Origin: an uncultured Myxococcales bacterium
Lineage (GTDB): Bacteria > Myxococcota_A > Polyangia > Nannocystales > Nannocystaceae
Length of the DNA: 44,225 bases
Reading direction: 5' to 3'
Assembly: GCA_902826865.1 (NCBI GenBank)
Contig: CADEGN010000028.1
Coordinates: 1 to 44,225 of the forward strand
In this document: positions 8,439 through 16,565 of the stretch, one piece after another
Layout: every line of letters starts with the position of its first letter
How positions within the stretch are numbered: the first letter of the stretch is position 1
Notes under the pieces: generated by a model
What the model was told of the DNA's origin: nothing
Databases searched by the model: none
Seen by the model: the letters and a program-made list of their open reading frames with translations, nothing else
Made by a program: the position numbers and the translations under genes

Positions 8439-9725
8439 ATGAAACCCATCGAACCACCCTTTGATGCCGCGACCCCTCGTCCTTCGACGGGCCGCGGGTG
8501 GCTTCTGCCCGTCGCCCTGGCGGGCCTTGGCGCGGTGGGCTGGGCCTGCCGTGACGCCGCGAGCGGCAGCAACGACGGAGGTGCCGGTGACGAGACCGCC
8601 GACTCCGGGGGCGACGCGGTGACCCGTGCCGACGTGCTCCGCAGCGTCGCCACGCAGGTGATCGCCCCGACGACGGCAGCGTTCGCCCAGGACGCAGCCG
8701 CGCTGCAGCTCGCCGTGGCGACGCTCGCCGACACCACCGACGAAGGTGGCGACGTCGATGCTGCTCGCGTCGCCGCCCGCGAGGCGTACCACGCCGCGAT
8801 GCTGCGCTGGCAACGGCTCGAGGTCATGCAGGTCGGACCGGCTGGCCCATCGCAGTCGGCCGCGGGCGGCCTCGACCTGCGCGACGCGATCTACTCGTGG
8901 CCCACCGCCGACACTTGCGCGGTCGATCGCGGGCTGGTCGAGAAGAGCTACGCCGCGCCCGACTTCTTCGTCACCGAGTTGGTGTGGTCCTACGGCCTCG
9001 ACGCCCTCGAGTACCTGCTCTTCGTCGATGCGGCGAGCCACTCCTGCCCCGCGCAGGTGCAGCTCGACGGGCCGTGGACCGCCTTGGCCGCGGACGAGCT
9101 CGCGCGGCGTCGGGCAGCGTACGCCCGCGTGGTCGCCGACGGGATCGCGGCCAAGGCCGATGAGCTCGCGACGGCATGGGCCAGCGACGGTGGTGACTTC
9201 ACCGCGCTGCTGGCTGCCCCCGGCGAGGGCGACTCGCCCTTCGCCAACGAAGCCGAGGCCCTCGACGAGGTGTTCGCGGCCATGTTCTACGTGGAGCTCG
9301 AGACCAAGGACGCCAAGCTCGGCACGCCGATCGGCGCGAGAGATGGTTGCGCCGCGCCGCCGTGCATCGAGCTGCTCGAGCTGCCCCACGCCGGCACAGG
9401 CGCCGCCGCGATCCGGGCCAACCTCGAGGCGCTGCGCGAGCTGATCCAAGGCGGCCCCGATCCGGCGACCGCAGACGGATACGACGATTTGCTGATCCAG
9501 CTCGCGGTGCCAGAGATCGCCGAGGATCTCGACGCCGCGATCACGGCGGCAATTGCCGCCGCCGATACGTATGACGGCTCGCTGCAGGCGGCACTCGCCG
9601 CCGACCCCGACGCGGTCGATCCGCTGTTCGCGGCGGTCAAGGGTGTGACCGACATCCTCAAGGGCCGCTTCGTCATGGCGCTCATGCTCACCGTGCCGAT
9701 CGAAGGTCCGGGCGACAGCGACTGA
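8439..9725 (+). CDS. Imelysin-family lipoprotein (M75/IrpA-like)
   Basis: 428 aa. ATG 8439; probable lipobox GWAC at Cys37 after the hydrophobic stretch LLPVALAGLGAVG. Imelysin features: an N-terminal helical bundle with VIAPTTAAFAQDAAALQ, a W-x-R-L helix (MLRWQRLEVMQVGP), LDLRDAIYSWPTADTCAVD, then YGLDALEYLLF at ~185-195. In classical imelysins this last segment is GxHxxE; here Asp replaces His, as in imelysin-like proteins thought to bind ligand rather than cleave. The family is periplasmic or outer-membrane-associated and linked to iron acquisition. It is followed after only 2 nt by the hydroxylase-receptor fusion and preceded by a Fur box, so it is probably the first gene of an iron-repressed operon. 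Confidence 0.85.
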   Translation: MKPIEPPFDAATPRPSTGRGWLLPVALAGLGAVGWACRDAASGSNDGGAGDETADSGGDAVTRADVLRSVATQVIAPTTAAFAQDAAALQLAVATLADTTDEGGDVDAARVAAREAYHAAMLRWQRLEVMQVGPAGPSQSAAGGLDLRDAIYSWPTADTCAVDRGLVEKSYAAPDFFVTELVWSYGLDALEYLLFVDAASHSCPAQVQLDGPWTALAADELARRRAAYARVVADGIAAKADELATAWASDGGDFTALLAAPGEGDSPFANEAEALDEVFAAMFYVELETKDAKLGTPIGARDGCAAPPCIELLELPHAGTGAAAIRANLEALRELIQGGPDPATADGYDDLLIQLAVPEIAEDLDAAITAAIAAADTYDGSLQAALAADPDAVDPLFAAVKGVTDILKGRFVMALMLTVPIEGPGDSD

Positions 9726-9727
9726 TC

Positions 9728-12700
9728 ATGGCGCCCGTGCTGGACACCGTCTTGGACGCCTTGGCGCAGCCCCTGCGCAGCTTTGGCGATCCCGCCGAGC
9801 GCATCTACTGGGTGTTCTTGCTCGGTGCGTTGGTGATGCCACTCGCGTTGCTGGGCCTGCGCCGCGGGTGGGCCGAGCTTCGCCGTGGGCTGTTGCGGCC
9901 GGCGCTGTGGACGTCGGCGTCGAGCCGCGCCGACGTGCTTTTGATCTTCGCGAAGGCGCTGCTGTTCGGGCTGTGGAAGCTGCCGTGGCTCGCGGCCACG
10001 ACCGGCGCTGCGCTGTGGGTGGGCCTGTCGCTGCACCGCTGGTTCGGGGCGCCAGACATCGGGCACTGGGATTCGGCGTGGGTGGTCGCGCTGTACAGCC
10101 TGGTGCTGTTCGTGAGCTGGGATCTGAGCCGCTTCGTCCTGCACCTGGCGATGCATCGCGTCGGGTGGCTGTGGCGCTTCCACCAAGTCCACCATTCCGC
10201 CGAGGTGCTCACGCCGCTGACACTTTTTCGCACCCATCCACTCGAGAGCCTGCTGCTCGACGTGCGCGGCCTGGTGACCACGGCGGTGGTCGCCGGAGTG
10301 TTCTCGTGGCTGTTCCCCGGCCAGCTACGCGCCCTAGAGATCGTCGGCGTCGGCGCCTTGGGCTGGATGTTCAACGCGGCGGGATCCAACCTACGGCATT
10401 CGCACGTCTGGCTCCGCTTCGGCCGCTTCGAGAGATGGTTCATCTCGCCCGCCCAGCACCAGCTGCACCACGCCCGAGACCCGCGACTGGCCAGCAGCAA
10501 CTACGGTACGTATCTCGCGCTGTGGGATCGCGTGAACGACTCATGGCGAGCGGCACCGACGATGCCGCCGGCCGCCTATGGCCTCGAGCACGCCGACCAC
10601 GATCCGACGCGCGTGCTGTCGTTGCTGCTCGATCCGCTGCGTATCCACCCGCGTGGTGGTCGCCGCCGCGGCATCGCGGCCACCGCCGCCGCGATCTTCC
10701 TGCTACCCAAGGCCGCCGAGTCCGCGCCCCCGCGCGCCGTCGAGGGGCCGAGCGCAGTGCAATGGCCGAGCGACGCGCCCGAGGGGCCCGCGGACGCGTC
10801 CGATGGGCAAGCGGTTAAGCCCGACGGGCCCACGCACGCGGCCGAGCGATCGACGGACGGCCCGCGCGAGCCGTCCGCCCAGACGCCGCCCGCAGATCCG
10901 CCGCCGATCGCCGCCCCCGCGCCGTCGTCGTCTGCGCCATCGTCTGCGACGCCATCGCCTGCGACGCCATCGGCCGGCGCCGGCACCGAAGCGGCGCCCA
11001 TCCAACAACCCGGCGAGCACCGCACCGTCCACGTCAGCTCGATGTTCGACGGAGGCGCTGCGCCGCGCACGGCGGGTTCGGCCCACGTCGTCGACGAGCG
11101 CGAGCTTGCCCGGCGCGAATACGACGACATCGGCCGCGTGGTGGCCAACGTGCCGGGCGTGTACGTGCGCGGCGAGGACGGCTACGGCCTGCGACCGAAC
11201 ATCGGCCTGCGCGGGGCCAATCCCGATCGCTCGGCCAAGGTGAACTTGATGGAGGATGGGATCCTTCTCGGTCCCGCGCCCTACTCCGCGCCCGCCGCCT
11301 ACTACTTTCCGCTGACGACGCGCTTGGTCGGCATCGAGGTATTCAAGGGCCCTGCGTCGGTGAAGTATGGGCCCAACACCATCGGTGGTGCGATCAATCT
11401 GCGCACGCGCGAGGTGCCGCTGCGCCACGCCTCGACCGTGGATCTCGCCGGCGGACGATTCGGCTACTTCAAGGGCCACGGCTTCTACGGCACCTCCTAC
11501 AAGGGCTTCGGTGTGCTCATCGAGGCCGCGCGCGTGCAGACGACTGGCTTCAAGGATCTCGACGGCGGCGGCGACACCGGCTTCGGCAAGAACGACGCGA
11601 TGCTCAAGCTGTCGTACACCACACCGAGCGGCCGCGACGTCAGCCACAGCGTGGAGGCCAAGCTCGGCTATGCCACCGAGAGATCCGACGAGACCTACCT
11701 CGGGTTGTCGGCCGCCGACTTCGCGCGGACGCCGTACCGCCGCTACCGCGCCAGCGCCCTCGACAAGATGAGTTGGTGGCGATCCCAGGCCGAGCTGAGC
11801 TACGTGCTGTCCCAACGCGACACCATCGAGCTCGACGTCCGCCTGTATCGTCACGATTTCGTGCGGCTGTGGCGACGGCTCGACGCGATGCGAGGTGCCG
11901 CACTATCGGACGTGCTCGCGGCCGGCGACACCGGCCAAAATGCGGTGTCGTTGGGTATCTTGCGCGGCGAACAAGATGGCGTGCTACCAGACCACGCGCT
12001 CCTGGTGGCCAACAACCGCCGGCGTTTCGTCAGCCAGGGGGTGCAGACCGCGTTCCGCTGGCGCCCGCGCGCGAAGATCGTCGAGCAGGAGCTCGAGCTC
12101 GGTGTGCGGCTGCACCACGACTTCATCGAGCGTGACCACAGCTCCGACGCGTTCCAGATGACCAGCGGCGCACTCCTGCCCGAAGGCACTCCGCGGGAGA
12201 GCACGGCCGACAACCGCGGCGAGACCATTGCTGGCGCATTCCACCTCTTCGACGCGATCACGTTGTGGCGACGACTGACCCTCGCGCCCGGAATCCGCCT
12301 GGAGGTGATCGACATGCGCTTCCGCGATCGCCTCGCCGGCGAGAACAATCGCCGGCGCGACACCGCCGTCTCGCCCGGCATTGGTGCGCTGGTGAAAGCC
12401 ACGCCGTGGCTTTCGGTGTTCGCGGGGGCCCACCGGGGTTTTTCGCCGGTGACCCCGGGACAGCCCAAGGCGGTGCGCGCCGAGACCAGCATGAACTACG
12501 AGCTTGGTGCGCGCGCCCGTGCCATCGGCTTCGCCGCCGAGGCAGTCGGCTTCCTCAGCGACTATCGCAACCTCAACGCGGTCTGCACCTTCTCGTCGGG
12601 CTGCACCGACGGCGATGGTGCGAATCAATACAATGCCGGCGCGGCGCTGGTGTGGGGCCTCGAGTCCATGGCCCGGTACCGACGCGAGTTCGCCGGCCGC

Positions 12701-13126
12701 TTCTACTTCGAGCTCGGCGCCAACTACACCTATACCGGAACGCGCTTCCAAGAGAGCTTCGGTTCGTCGTTCATCCAGTGGGGCGACGTCGAAGAGGGCG
12801 ATGAGCTGCCCTACGTGCCACGCCACGTGCTCGGCGGAAGCACGGCGATCGGTGGCGAGCGCTGGGAGATCTCCGCCGCCCCCAACTTCACCTCGGCGAT
12901 GCGCGACGTCGCCGGCCACGGCAAGATTCCATCGGCGGAGAAGATCCCAGGATTCTTCGTGCTCGACGTCTCGGCCCTGGCGCGACCGCTGCCGCGGTTG
13001 GCGACGTACCTGCAGATCAGCAACGTCACCAACAACGCGTACGCGATGTCGCTGCGACCGTTTGGTCTGCGACCGGGCGCGCCGCTGACATTCATCGTAG
13101 GGGTCAAGATCGACGCGTTCCACTGA
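9728..13126 (+). CDS. Fatty acid hydroxylase fused to FecA-like TonB-dependent receptor
   Basis: One uninterrupted frame of 1132 residues. Residues ~25-305: integral-membrane di-iron hydroxylase (sterol desaturase superfamily) with His boxes HLAMH (139-143), HQVHH (152-156) and HQLHH (244-248), and several hydrophobic helices. Residues ~308-333: a basic stretch, a short hydrophobic core (GIAATAAAIFLL) and AESA, looking like an internal signal peptide. Residues ~334-450: Pro/Ala/Ser linker. Residues ~455-570: TonB-receptor plug (VVANVPGVYVRGEDGYGLRP, IGLRGANPDRSAKV, EDGILLGPAPYSAPAAYYFP, VFKGPASVKYGPNTIGGAIN), closest in style to FecA. Residues 570-1132: beta-barrel with alternating aromatic strands. 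The parts belong in different membranes, so cleavage at the internal signal or an internal start (for example GTG 10613) is needed. It starts 2 nt after the imelysin gene. Confidence 0.85.
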   Translation: MAPVLDTVLDALAQPLRSFGDPAERIYWVFLLGALVMPLALLGLRRGWAELRRGLLRPALWTSASSRADVLLIFAKALLFGLWKLPWLAATTGAALWVGLSLHRWFGAPDIGHWDSAWVVALYSLVLFVSWDLSRFVLHLAMHRVGWLWRFHQVHHSAEVLTPLTLFRTHPLESLLLDVRGLVTTAVVAGVFSWLFPGQLRALEIVGVGALGWMFNAAGSNLRHSHVWLRFGRFERWFISPAQHQLHHARDPRLASSNYGTYLALWDRVNDSWRAAPTMPPAAYGLEHADHDPTRVLSLLLDPLRIHPRGGRRRGIAATAAAIFLLPKAAESAPPRAVEGPSAVQWPSDAPEGPADASDGQAVKPDGPTHAAERSTDGPREPSAQTPPADPPPIAAPAPSSSAPSSATPSPATPSAGAGTEAAPIQQPGEHRTVHVSSMFDGGAAPRTAGSAHVVDERELARREYDDIGRVVANVPGVYVRGEDGYGLRPNIGLRGANPDRSAKVNLMEDGILLGPAPYSAPAAYYFPLTTRLVGIEVFKGPASVKYGPNTIGGAINLRTREVPLRHASTVDLAGGRFGYFKGHGFYGTSYKGFGVLIEAARVQTTGFKDLDGGGDTGFGKNDAMLKLSYTTPSGRDVSHSVEAKLGYATERSDETYLGLSAADFARTPYRRYRASALDKMSWWRSQAELSYVLSQRDTIELDVRLYRHDFVRLWRRLDAMRGAALSDVLAAGDTGQNAVSLGILRGEQDGVLPDHALLVANNRRRFVSQGVQTAFRWRPRAKIVEQELELGVRLHHDFIERDHSSDAFQMTSGALLPEGTPRESTADNRGETIAGAFHLFDAITLWRRLTLAPGIRLEVIDMRFRDRLAGENNRRRDTAVSPGIGALVKATPWLSVFAGAHRGFSPVTPGQPKAVRAETSMNYELGARARAIGFAAEAVGFLSDYRNLNAVCTFSSGCTDGDGANQYNAGAALVWGLESMARYRREFAGRFYFELGANYTYTGTRFQESFGSSFIQWGDVEEGDELPYVPRHVLGGSTAIGGERWEISAAPNFTSAMRDVAGHGKIPSAEKIPGFFVLDVSALARPLPRLATYLQISNVTNNAYAMSLRPFGLRPGAPLTFIVGVKIDAFH

Positions 13127-13148
13127 GCGCCCGGCCTCGGTGGGCGCT
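13126..13148 (+). terminator. Hairpin just after the iron operon
   Basis: agcgccc and gggcgct form a 7-bp GC stem with a 9-nt loop, starting at the last base of the receptor stop codon. No T-run follows, so it is at best a weak or Rho-assisted terminator or an RNA-stabilising hairpin. Confidence 0.4.
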
Positions 13149-13230
13149 CGCGAATGCGCCGCGAATCGTGCATGCGTGATCCGGGGCGTGAAGGCGGCGG
13201 GTCCAAGATGCCCGATCCCCGGACCACCGA

Positions 13231-13407
13231 ATGGCTTCTCAAGAAGACATCGAGCCACGAAGGCCCCGCAGCGCGTACGCTCCGTATCCCGGCTTCCGTA
13301 CAACAGCCACCGTGGCCCGTGTGGCGGACGCCCTGCATAAGGCACTCGACGCAAGAACCGATGTGACAGGTCTGCGGTGGTGGAGCCCAAGTGAAAGCGG
13401 CGCATGA
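13231..13407 (+). CDS. Possible 58-aa small protein
   Basis: Short open frame beginning MASQEDIEPRRPRSAYAPYP and ending WWSPSESGA. Its composition is compatible with coding, including a helix-like VARVADALHKALDARTDV. There is no strong Shine-Dalgarno (AAGATG lies 21 nt upstream) and no family I recognise. Otherwise the 388-bp stretch 13127-13514 holds only the hairpin after the receptor gene. Treat it as a candidate. Confidence 0.3.
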   Translation: MASQEDIEPRRPRSAYAPYPGFRTTATVARVADALHKALDARTDVTGLRWWSPSESGA

Positions 13408-13514
13408 TATCGTTTGCACACAAGTGCGGTCGCTTCGCGACCGGTTGTTCGGGCGCGCCTTGCAGGCGTAGCCGAGTGTCCGGCAGCGGGGCGTGCGGCG
13501 AGGTAGTTCGTACG

Positions 13515-13991
13515 ATGAAAAACGCGGTATCACGGCTTGCTTCTGTCGCAGCACGCTACCCGACCGAGAGTGCGCCTCGTTTCGCCGCGCCCTGCCGCGC
13601 GGCGGAGCTCCTCGACCTGCAAGGCGCCACCGGCCTTCCTCTCCCGGCAGAGGTGCGGAGCCTTCTCTCGACGCACTCATCCATCGTCGCGATAGACATC
13701 CACAAGGGGTACTGGATCGGGGGGCCAACGAACCTTGCGCGCTCGGTACGTCGCGGCGATTACCCTACGTTCGTGGAGGCCGAGACCGGACGAGTCCGCG
13801 CACAACCGGTAGCCACCGACGGTGGAGGAAATGCGTTCCTCATCACGGAGACCGGCGACGTTTGGCGGTGGGACCACGAGACCGGCGGCACATGGCACGT
13901 GGCGGAGAGCTTCGAAGCGTTCCTCAACAGGATCGCGGACGACTGGGAGCACTATCTCGCCGAGGACCGCGGGTGGGTTTACCTCGTGTAG
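13515..13991 (+). CDS. SMI1/KNR4 (SUKH) family protein
   Basis: 158 aa from ATG 13515 (MKNAVSRLASVAARYP); the frame upstream to 13404 is Cys/Arg-rich and unlikely. SUKH features: LPLPAEVRSLLSTHSSI near residue 45, then the Tyr/Gly-containing core, FVEAETGRVRAQPVATDGGG, NAFLITETGDVWRWDHETGG and the C-terminal helix SFEAFLNRIADDWEHYL. The superfamily contains immunity proteins of polymorphic toxins as well as regulators; no toxin gene is adjacent. It is followed by two more short orphan genes on the same strand. Confidence 0.75.
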   Translation: MKNAVSRLASVAARYPTESAPRFAAPCRAAELLDLQGATGLPLPAEVRSLLSTHSSIVAIDIHKGYWIGGPTNLARSVRRGDYPTFVEAETGRVRAQPVATDGGGNAFLITETGDVWRWDHETGGTWHVAESFEAFLNRIADDWEHYLAEDRGWVYLV

Positions 13992-14055
13992 GTTGGACCC
14001 GAGCGCTGCGTAGGATACCTGCTGCCCAACCAGGCTTTGCACCCGCCGACCGCAC

Positions 14056-14415
14056 CTGCGCGACGCGTATCCCGACGCCTGCTCGGCAGGTGGCGGTGTC
14101 TCGGAGAAGATCGACGAGGAGCTGCGCCGCAAGAGCCTTACCGAGCTGAGCGACGCCGACCTCCTGGACTACTACTACCTCGCAGTCAACCATGTGGGCA
14201 CCAGCGAGGACTTCAAGTTCTACCTGCCTCGAATACTCGAGCTCATGACGACCGTCCGTCAGCCACTGCTTTCGGCGAGCACGCTGGCGGACACGCTGGC
14301 AGCGGCCGATTTCGCCTCTTGGCCTGAAGTGGAACGGGAGGCAGTGCTCCTGTTCTGCAGAAGCGCACCCGCCGAGACCAAGGTGAATCGCGTTGCGGAG
14401 AAGCTTGGTGGATGA
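14056..14415 (+). CDS. Uncharacterised cytosolic protein, start unclear
   Basis: The frame is open from a TAG at 14011 to the stop at 14415 and encodes a conserved-looking helical protein: LRRKSLTELSDADLLDYYYL, then VGTSEDFKFYLPRILELM, ASWPEVEREAVLLFCRSA. The LxxLTxxDLxxY...DFKxFLPRxLEL...WPxxExEAV pattern is one I know from short bacterial proteins of unknown function. No ATG, GTG or TTG precedes this block; the first canonical start (GTG 14194) would delete half of it. I place the start at CTG 14056 only as a marker. Either a rare start is used, or the 5' end has been lost. Confidence 0.5.
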   Translation: MRDAYPDACSAGGGVSEKIDEELRRKSLTELSDADLLDYYYLAVNHVGTSEDFKFYLPRILELMTTVRQPLLSASTLADTLAAADFASWPEVEREAVLLFCRSAPAETKVNRVAEKLGG

Positions 14416-14511
14416 CCCTGTTCGCCGACCAAACAGTCGTTGCAGCGGACGGGTGCATCGAGCTAGGGTCACTGCGCAGCACCTAAACGCCCATACGTTA
14501 GCCGCCGGGAA

Positions 14512-14952
14512 GTGAGGAGCGAGCCGCGCGAGATTGCTGAGCGGGTGTTCGAGGAGATCCGCGCCGTGCACGGTGCCCTCGAGATGAGCCTTGCGCGCGA
14601 GGCCGGCGAGGCCGAGCTGGAGCTGAGTATCAAGGTGCAACCTGGCCTCAGATTCGACGTCACGCTGGCCTTGCACAACACGGATGAACTTTGGCTGGGT
14701 GCCGGCGAGCTCTGGGTGTCGTGGTTTCCCTGCACGAGCGCGGAGGTCGTGCGGCAGTATCGAGAGGCGGTCGACGGGCTGCTCAGCGGCCGATATCGCA
14801 TTGTCGAGTACAGACGATGGGGTCGTCTCGTCAAAGCGTTTCTTCAACGCCCGAACGGGCCCGATTGGCAAAACATCCACCGCTACTACCGCAGCTGGCC
14901 GTTCGTGTGGCTTTGCACCGACGTTCGCGCTCTGCACAACCTGCCCGGCTGA
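14512..14952 (+). CDS. Hypothetical protein, 146 aa
   Basis: GTG start with GGGA just upstream. The protein has a helical N-terminus (IAERVFEEIRAVHGALEMSL), a beta core (FDVTLALHNTDELWLGAGEL) and an aromatic, basic C-terminus (YRRWGRLVKAFLQRPNG, then WQNIHRYYRSWPFVWL). It has no signal peptide or membrane helix. I do not recognise the family. It sits after the SUKH gene and the start-less helical gene on the same strand, 96 bp downstream of the latter, in what looks like a cluster of small accessory or immunity-type genes. Confidence 0.6.
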   Translation: MRSEPREIAERVFEEIRAVHGALEMSLAREAGEAELELSIKVQPGLRFDVTLALHNTDELWLGAGELWVSWFPCTSAEVVRQYREAVDGLLSGRYRIVEYRRWGRLVKAFLQRPNGPDWQNIHRYYRSWPFVWLCTDVRALHNLPG

Positions 14953-15187
14953 CCGCCGTTGCATTGAACAGAGTCATCGAGAACGCTCGCTGCTCCCGCC
15001 GCTGAACGCCGAGACACGGTCGCGGCCCGCGGCGGAGCTCGTCTGCGCGCTCTTTCATTGGTTCAGAAGCCATTGAGAGCCACAGCCCTCCCGCGACAGA
15101 GCGCCGTGCAGTGCGATCGCAACCACACAGCGCGGCGCGGGTATGCGCCAGGTGCGGCCTCGGCGTAGGGACGCCGTTCGGTGCTCG

Positions 15188-15229
15188 TTTTCAAAATTTG
15201 CAATTTTTTTTGAAACAAGCGAATGCTTG
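15188..15229. promoter_or_regulatory. AT-rich operator/promoter with two inverted repeats
   Basis: Upstream of the HTH gene is an AT-rich island holding tttcaaaa (15189-15196) paired with ttttgaaa (15208-15215), and immediately after it caagc-gaat-gcttg (15216-15229). Two dyads within 42 bp, 20 to 60 nt before the regulator ATG, suggest an autoregulatory operator and promoter. The rest of 14953-15187 shows nothing recognisable. Confidence 0.55.
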
Positions 15230-15248
15230 GTTCCGCCGACGAGCCGCC

Positions 15249-15800
15249 ATGGGCCGCCTCCGAACCCTCACGCTCTCGCCCCGCGATGCCGCGGCGTTGT
15301 CTTCGCCGGCGCGGCAGGAGCTGCTCTCCGCGCTCGGCCTCCACGGACCGTGCTCGGTCCGCGAGCTCGCAACGCAGCTCGGTCGGCGGCCGACCGCGCT
15401 CTACTACCACCTGAAGATCCTCGAAAAGCTCGGCGCGATCGTGGCCGAGTCCGGCACGGGCGACCGCAGTGAGGTCGTCTGGCGAGTCGCTGCCGATCGC
15501 GTCTTGTTCGCGCGTTCGCGGCGGCCCGCGGCGACCGGCCCCGCTCGCGCGATCGCGAAGGCAGCGATCCGCATCACCGCGCGTGAGCTCGATCGCGCGC
15601 TGGCATCCCGCGCGACCCAGTCGGTGGTCGCGCTGCGCGGTAAGGCATGGCTCGGCAAGGCCGAGATCCGCGAAGTGATGCGCCACATCGAGGCGATTAC
15701 GAACGTCCTCCAGCGGGCGAAGCCCGCCCGCCGGGGCGCGAAGATCCATGCCGTCACGTTGGTGCTCGCACCGATCGACGCAAAGGAGAGGAAGGCATGA
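15249..15800 (+). CDS. Winged-HTH (ArsR-like) transcriptional regulator
   Basis: 183 aa from ATG 15249. N-terminal winged helix: LSPRDAAALSSPARQELLSA, then LHGPCSVRELATQLGRRPTA as the helix-turn-helix, LYYHLKILEKLGAIVAESGT as recognition helix and wing, and VWRVAADRVLF. This resembles ArsR-type or HTH_20 repressors. The C-terminal half is helical and probably dimerises or binds a ligand; there are no Cys or His metal sites. Its stop overlaps the next start as ATGA (15797-15800), so it is translationally coupled to the CPBP protease gene, and dyads upstream suggest autoregulation. The frame upstream to 15111 crosses the AT-rich operator and is rejected. Confidence 0.8.
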   Translation: MGRLRTLTLSPRDAAALSSPARQELLSALGLHGPCSVRELATQLGRRPTALYYHLKILEKLGAIVAESGTGDRSEVVWRVAADRVLFARSRRPAATGPARAIAKAAIRITARELDRALASRATQSVVALRGKAWLGKAEIREVMRHIEAITNVLQRAKPARRGAKIHAVTLVLAPIDAKERKA

Positions 15801-16495
15801 CACCGACGCCGATCGACTGGATCCTCGGAGCCATCCTCATGGTCGCGGTGCCCGCATGGGCGTTTTTCACGTGGCCGGGGTTCCTCGCCGCGGCCAAGGC
15901 GAACGCACCCGGCGTCCGTACGCGCGCGTACCTCGAGGTGGTCGTCTCGCAGTGGACGCTGTGCCTGGCCGTGCTCACGTGGTGGCTCGTGCGCGGCCGC
16001 CCGTGGCCGACCCTCGGCCTCGGCGATCCGCTCGAGGTCCGGGCCGTTTGGGTTGTGGTGGTCGCGATCGCGGGCCTCGCGGCGTACCACGTGCGCAGCA
16101 TCGCGAAGCTGACGAGCGAGGCGCTCGAGGCGGGCAAGGCCCAGATCGGGGACGTCGCACATCTGCTGCCGCACACGCCGCGCGAGCATCGGCTGTTCCA
16201 CGTGGTCGCGGTCACCGCGGGCGTGTGCGAGGAGCTCGCGTACCGCGGGTTCGTGCCGTGGCTGCTCGGCGCGGTCATGCCATCGTGGGCAGCGATCACC
16301 ACCGCGACGGCCGTGTTCGCCGTCGGCCACGCCTACCAGGGCCCGACCGGCATCCTGAAGACGGGAGTCATGGGCGGCCTGATGGTGGGGATCGTCCTTT
16401 GGTCCGGCACGCTGTGGCCCGCCATGATGCTCCACGTGATCGTCGACCTGCACGGCGGGTTCGTCGGTGGCCGCATCGCGGGCGCGAACCGCTAG
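15797..16495 (+). CDS. CPBP (CAAX/Abi) family intramembrane metalloprotease
   Basis: 232 aa from ATG 15797, preceded by AAGGAGAGGAAGG. Several membrane helices (WILGAILMVAVPAWAFF, VWVVVVAIAGLAAY, AAITTATAVFAVGH, MVGIVLWSGTLWPAMMLHVI). The Abi/CPBP motifs are intact: EELAYRGF (EExxxR) near residue 144, FAVGHAYQG (FxxxH) and HVIVDLHGG (HxxxD). Such proteases are glutamate-type intramembrane enzymes used in prenyl-protein processing, bacteriocin maturation or self-immunity. Its only partner here is the coupled HTH regulator, which suggests an inducible immunity or envelope-stress role. Confidence 0.85.
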   Translation: MTPTPIDWILGAILMVAVPAWAFFTWPGFLAAAKANAPGVRTRAYLEVVVSQWTLCLAVLTWWLVRGRPWPTLGLGDPLEVRAVWVVVVAIAGLAAYHVRSIAKLTSEALEAGKAQIGDVAHLLPHTPREHRLFHVVAVTAGVCEELAYRGFVPWLLGAVMPSWAAITTATAVFAVGHAYQGPTGILKTGVMGGLMVGIVLWSGTLWPAMMLHVIVDLHGGFVGGRIAGANR

Positions 16496-16565
16496 CTTAC
16501 GTCGGGCCGCATTCGAGACGGGCAGTGGCTGCAGCGGTCGCGCGCCACCGGAGCCCAAGCAGCCC

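Noticed and set aside
8311..8457. Upstream extension of the DUF4856-like gene to 8457
   Set aside because: It would run through the Fur palindrome and precede a textbook lipoprotein signal at 8310.
11984..13423. 479-codon minus frame opposite the TonB receptor
   Set aside because: High-GC third-position effect opposite a well-supported receptor barrel; no recognisable motif.
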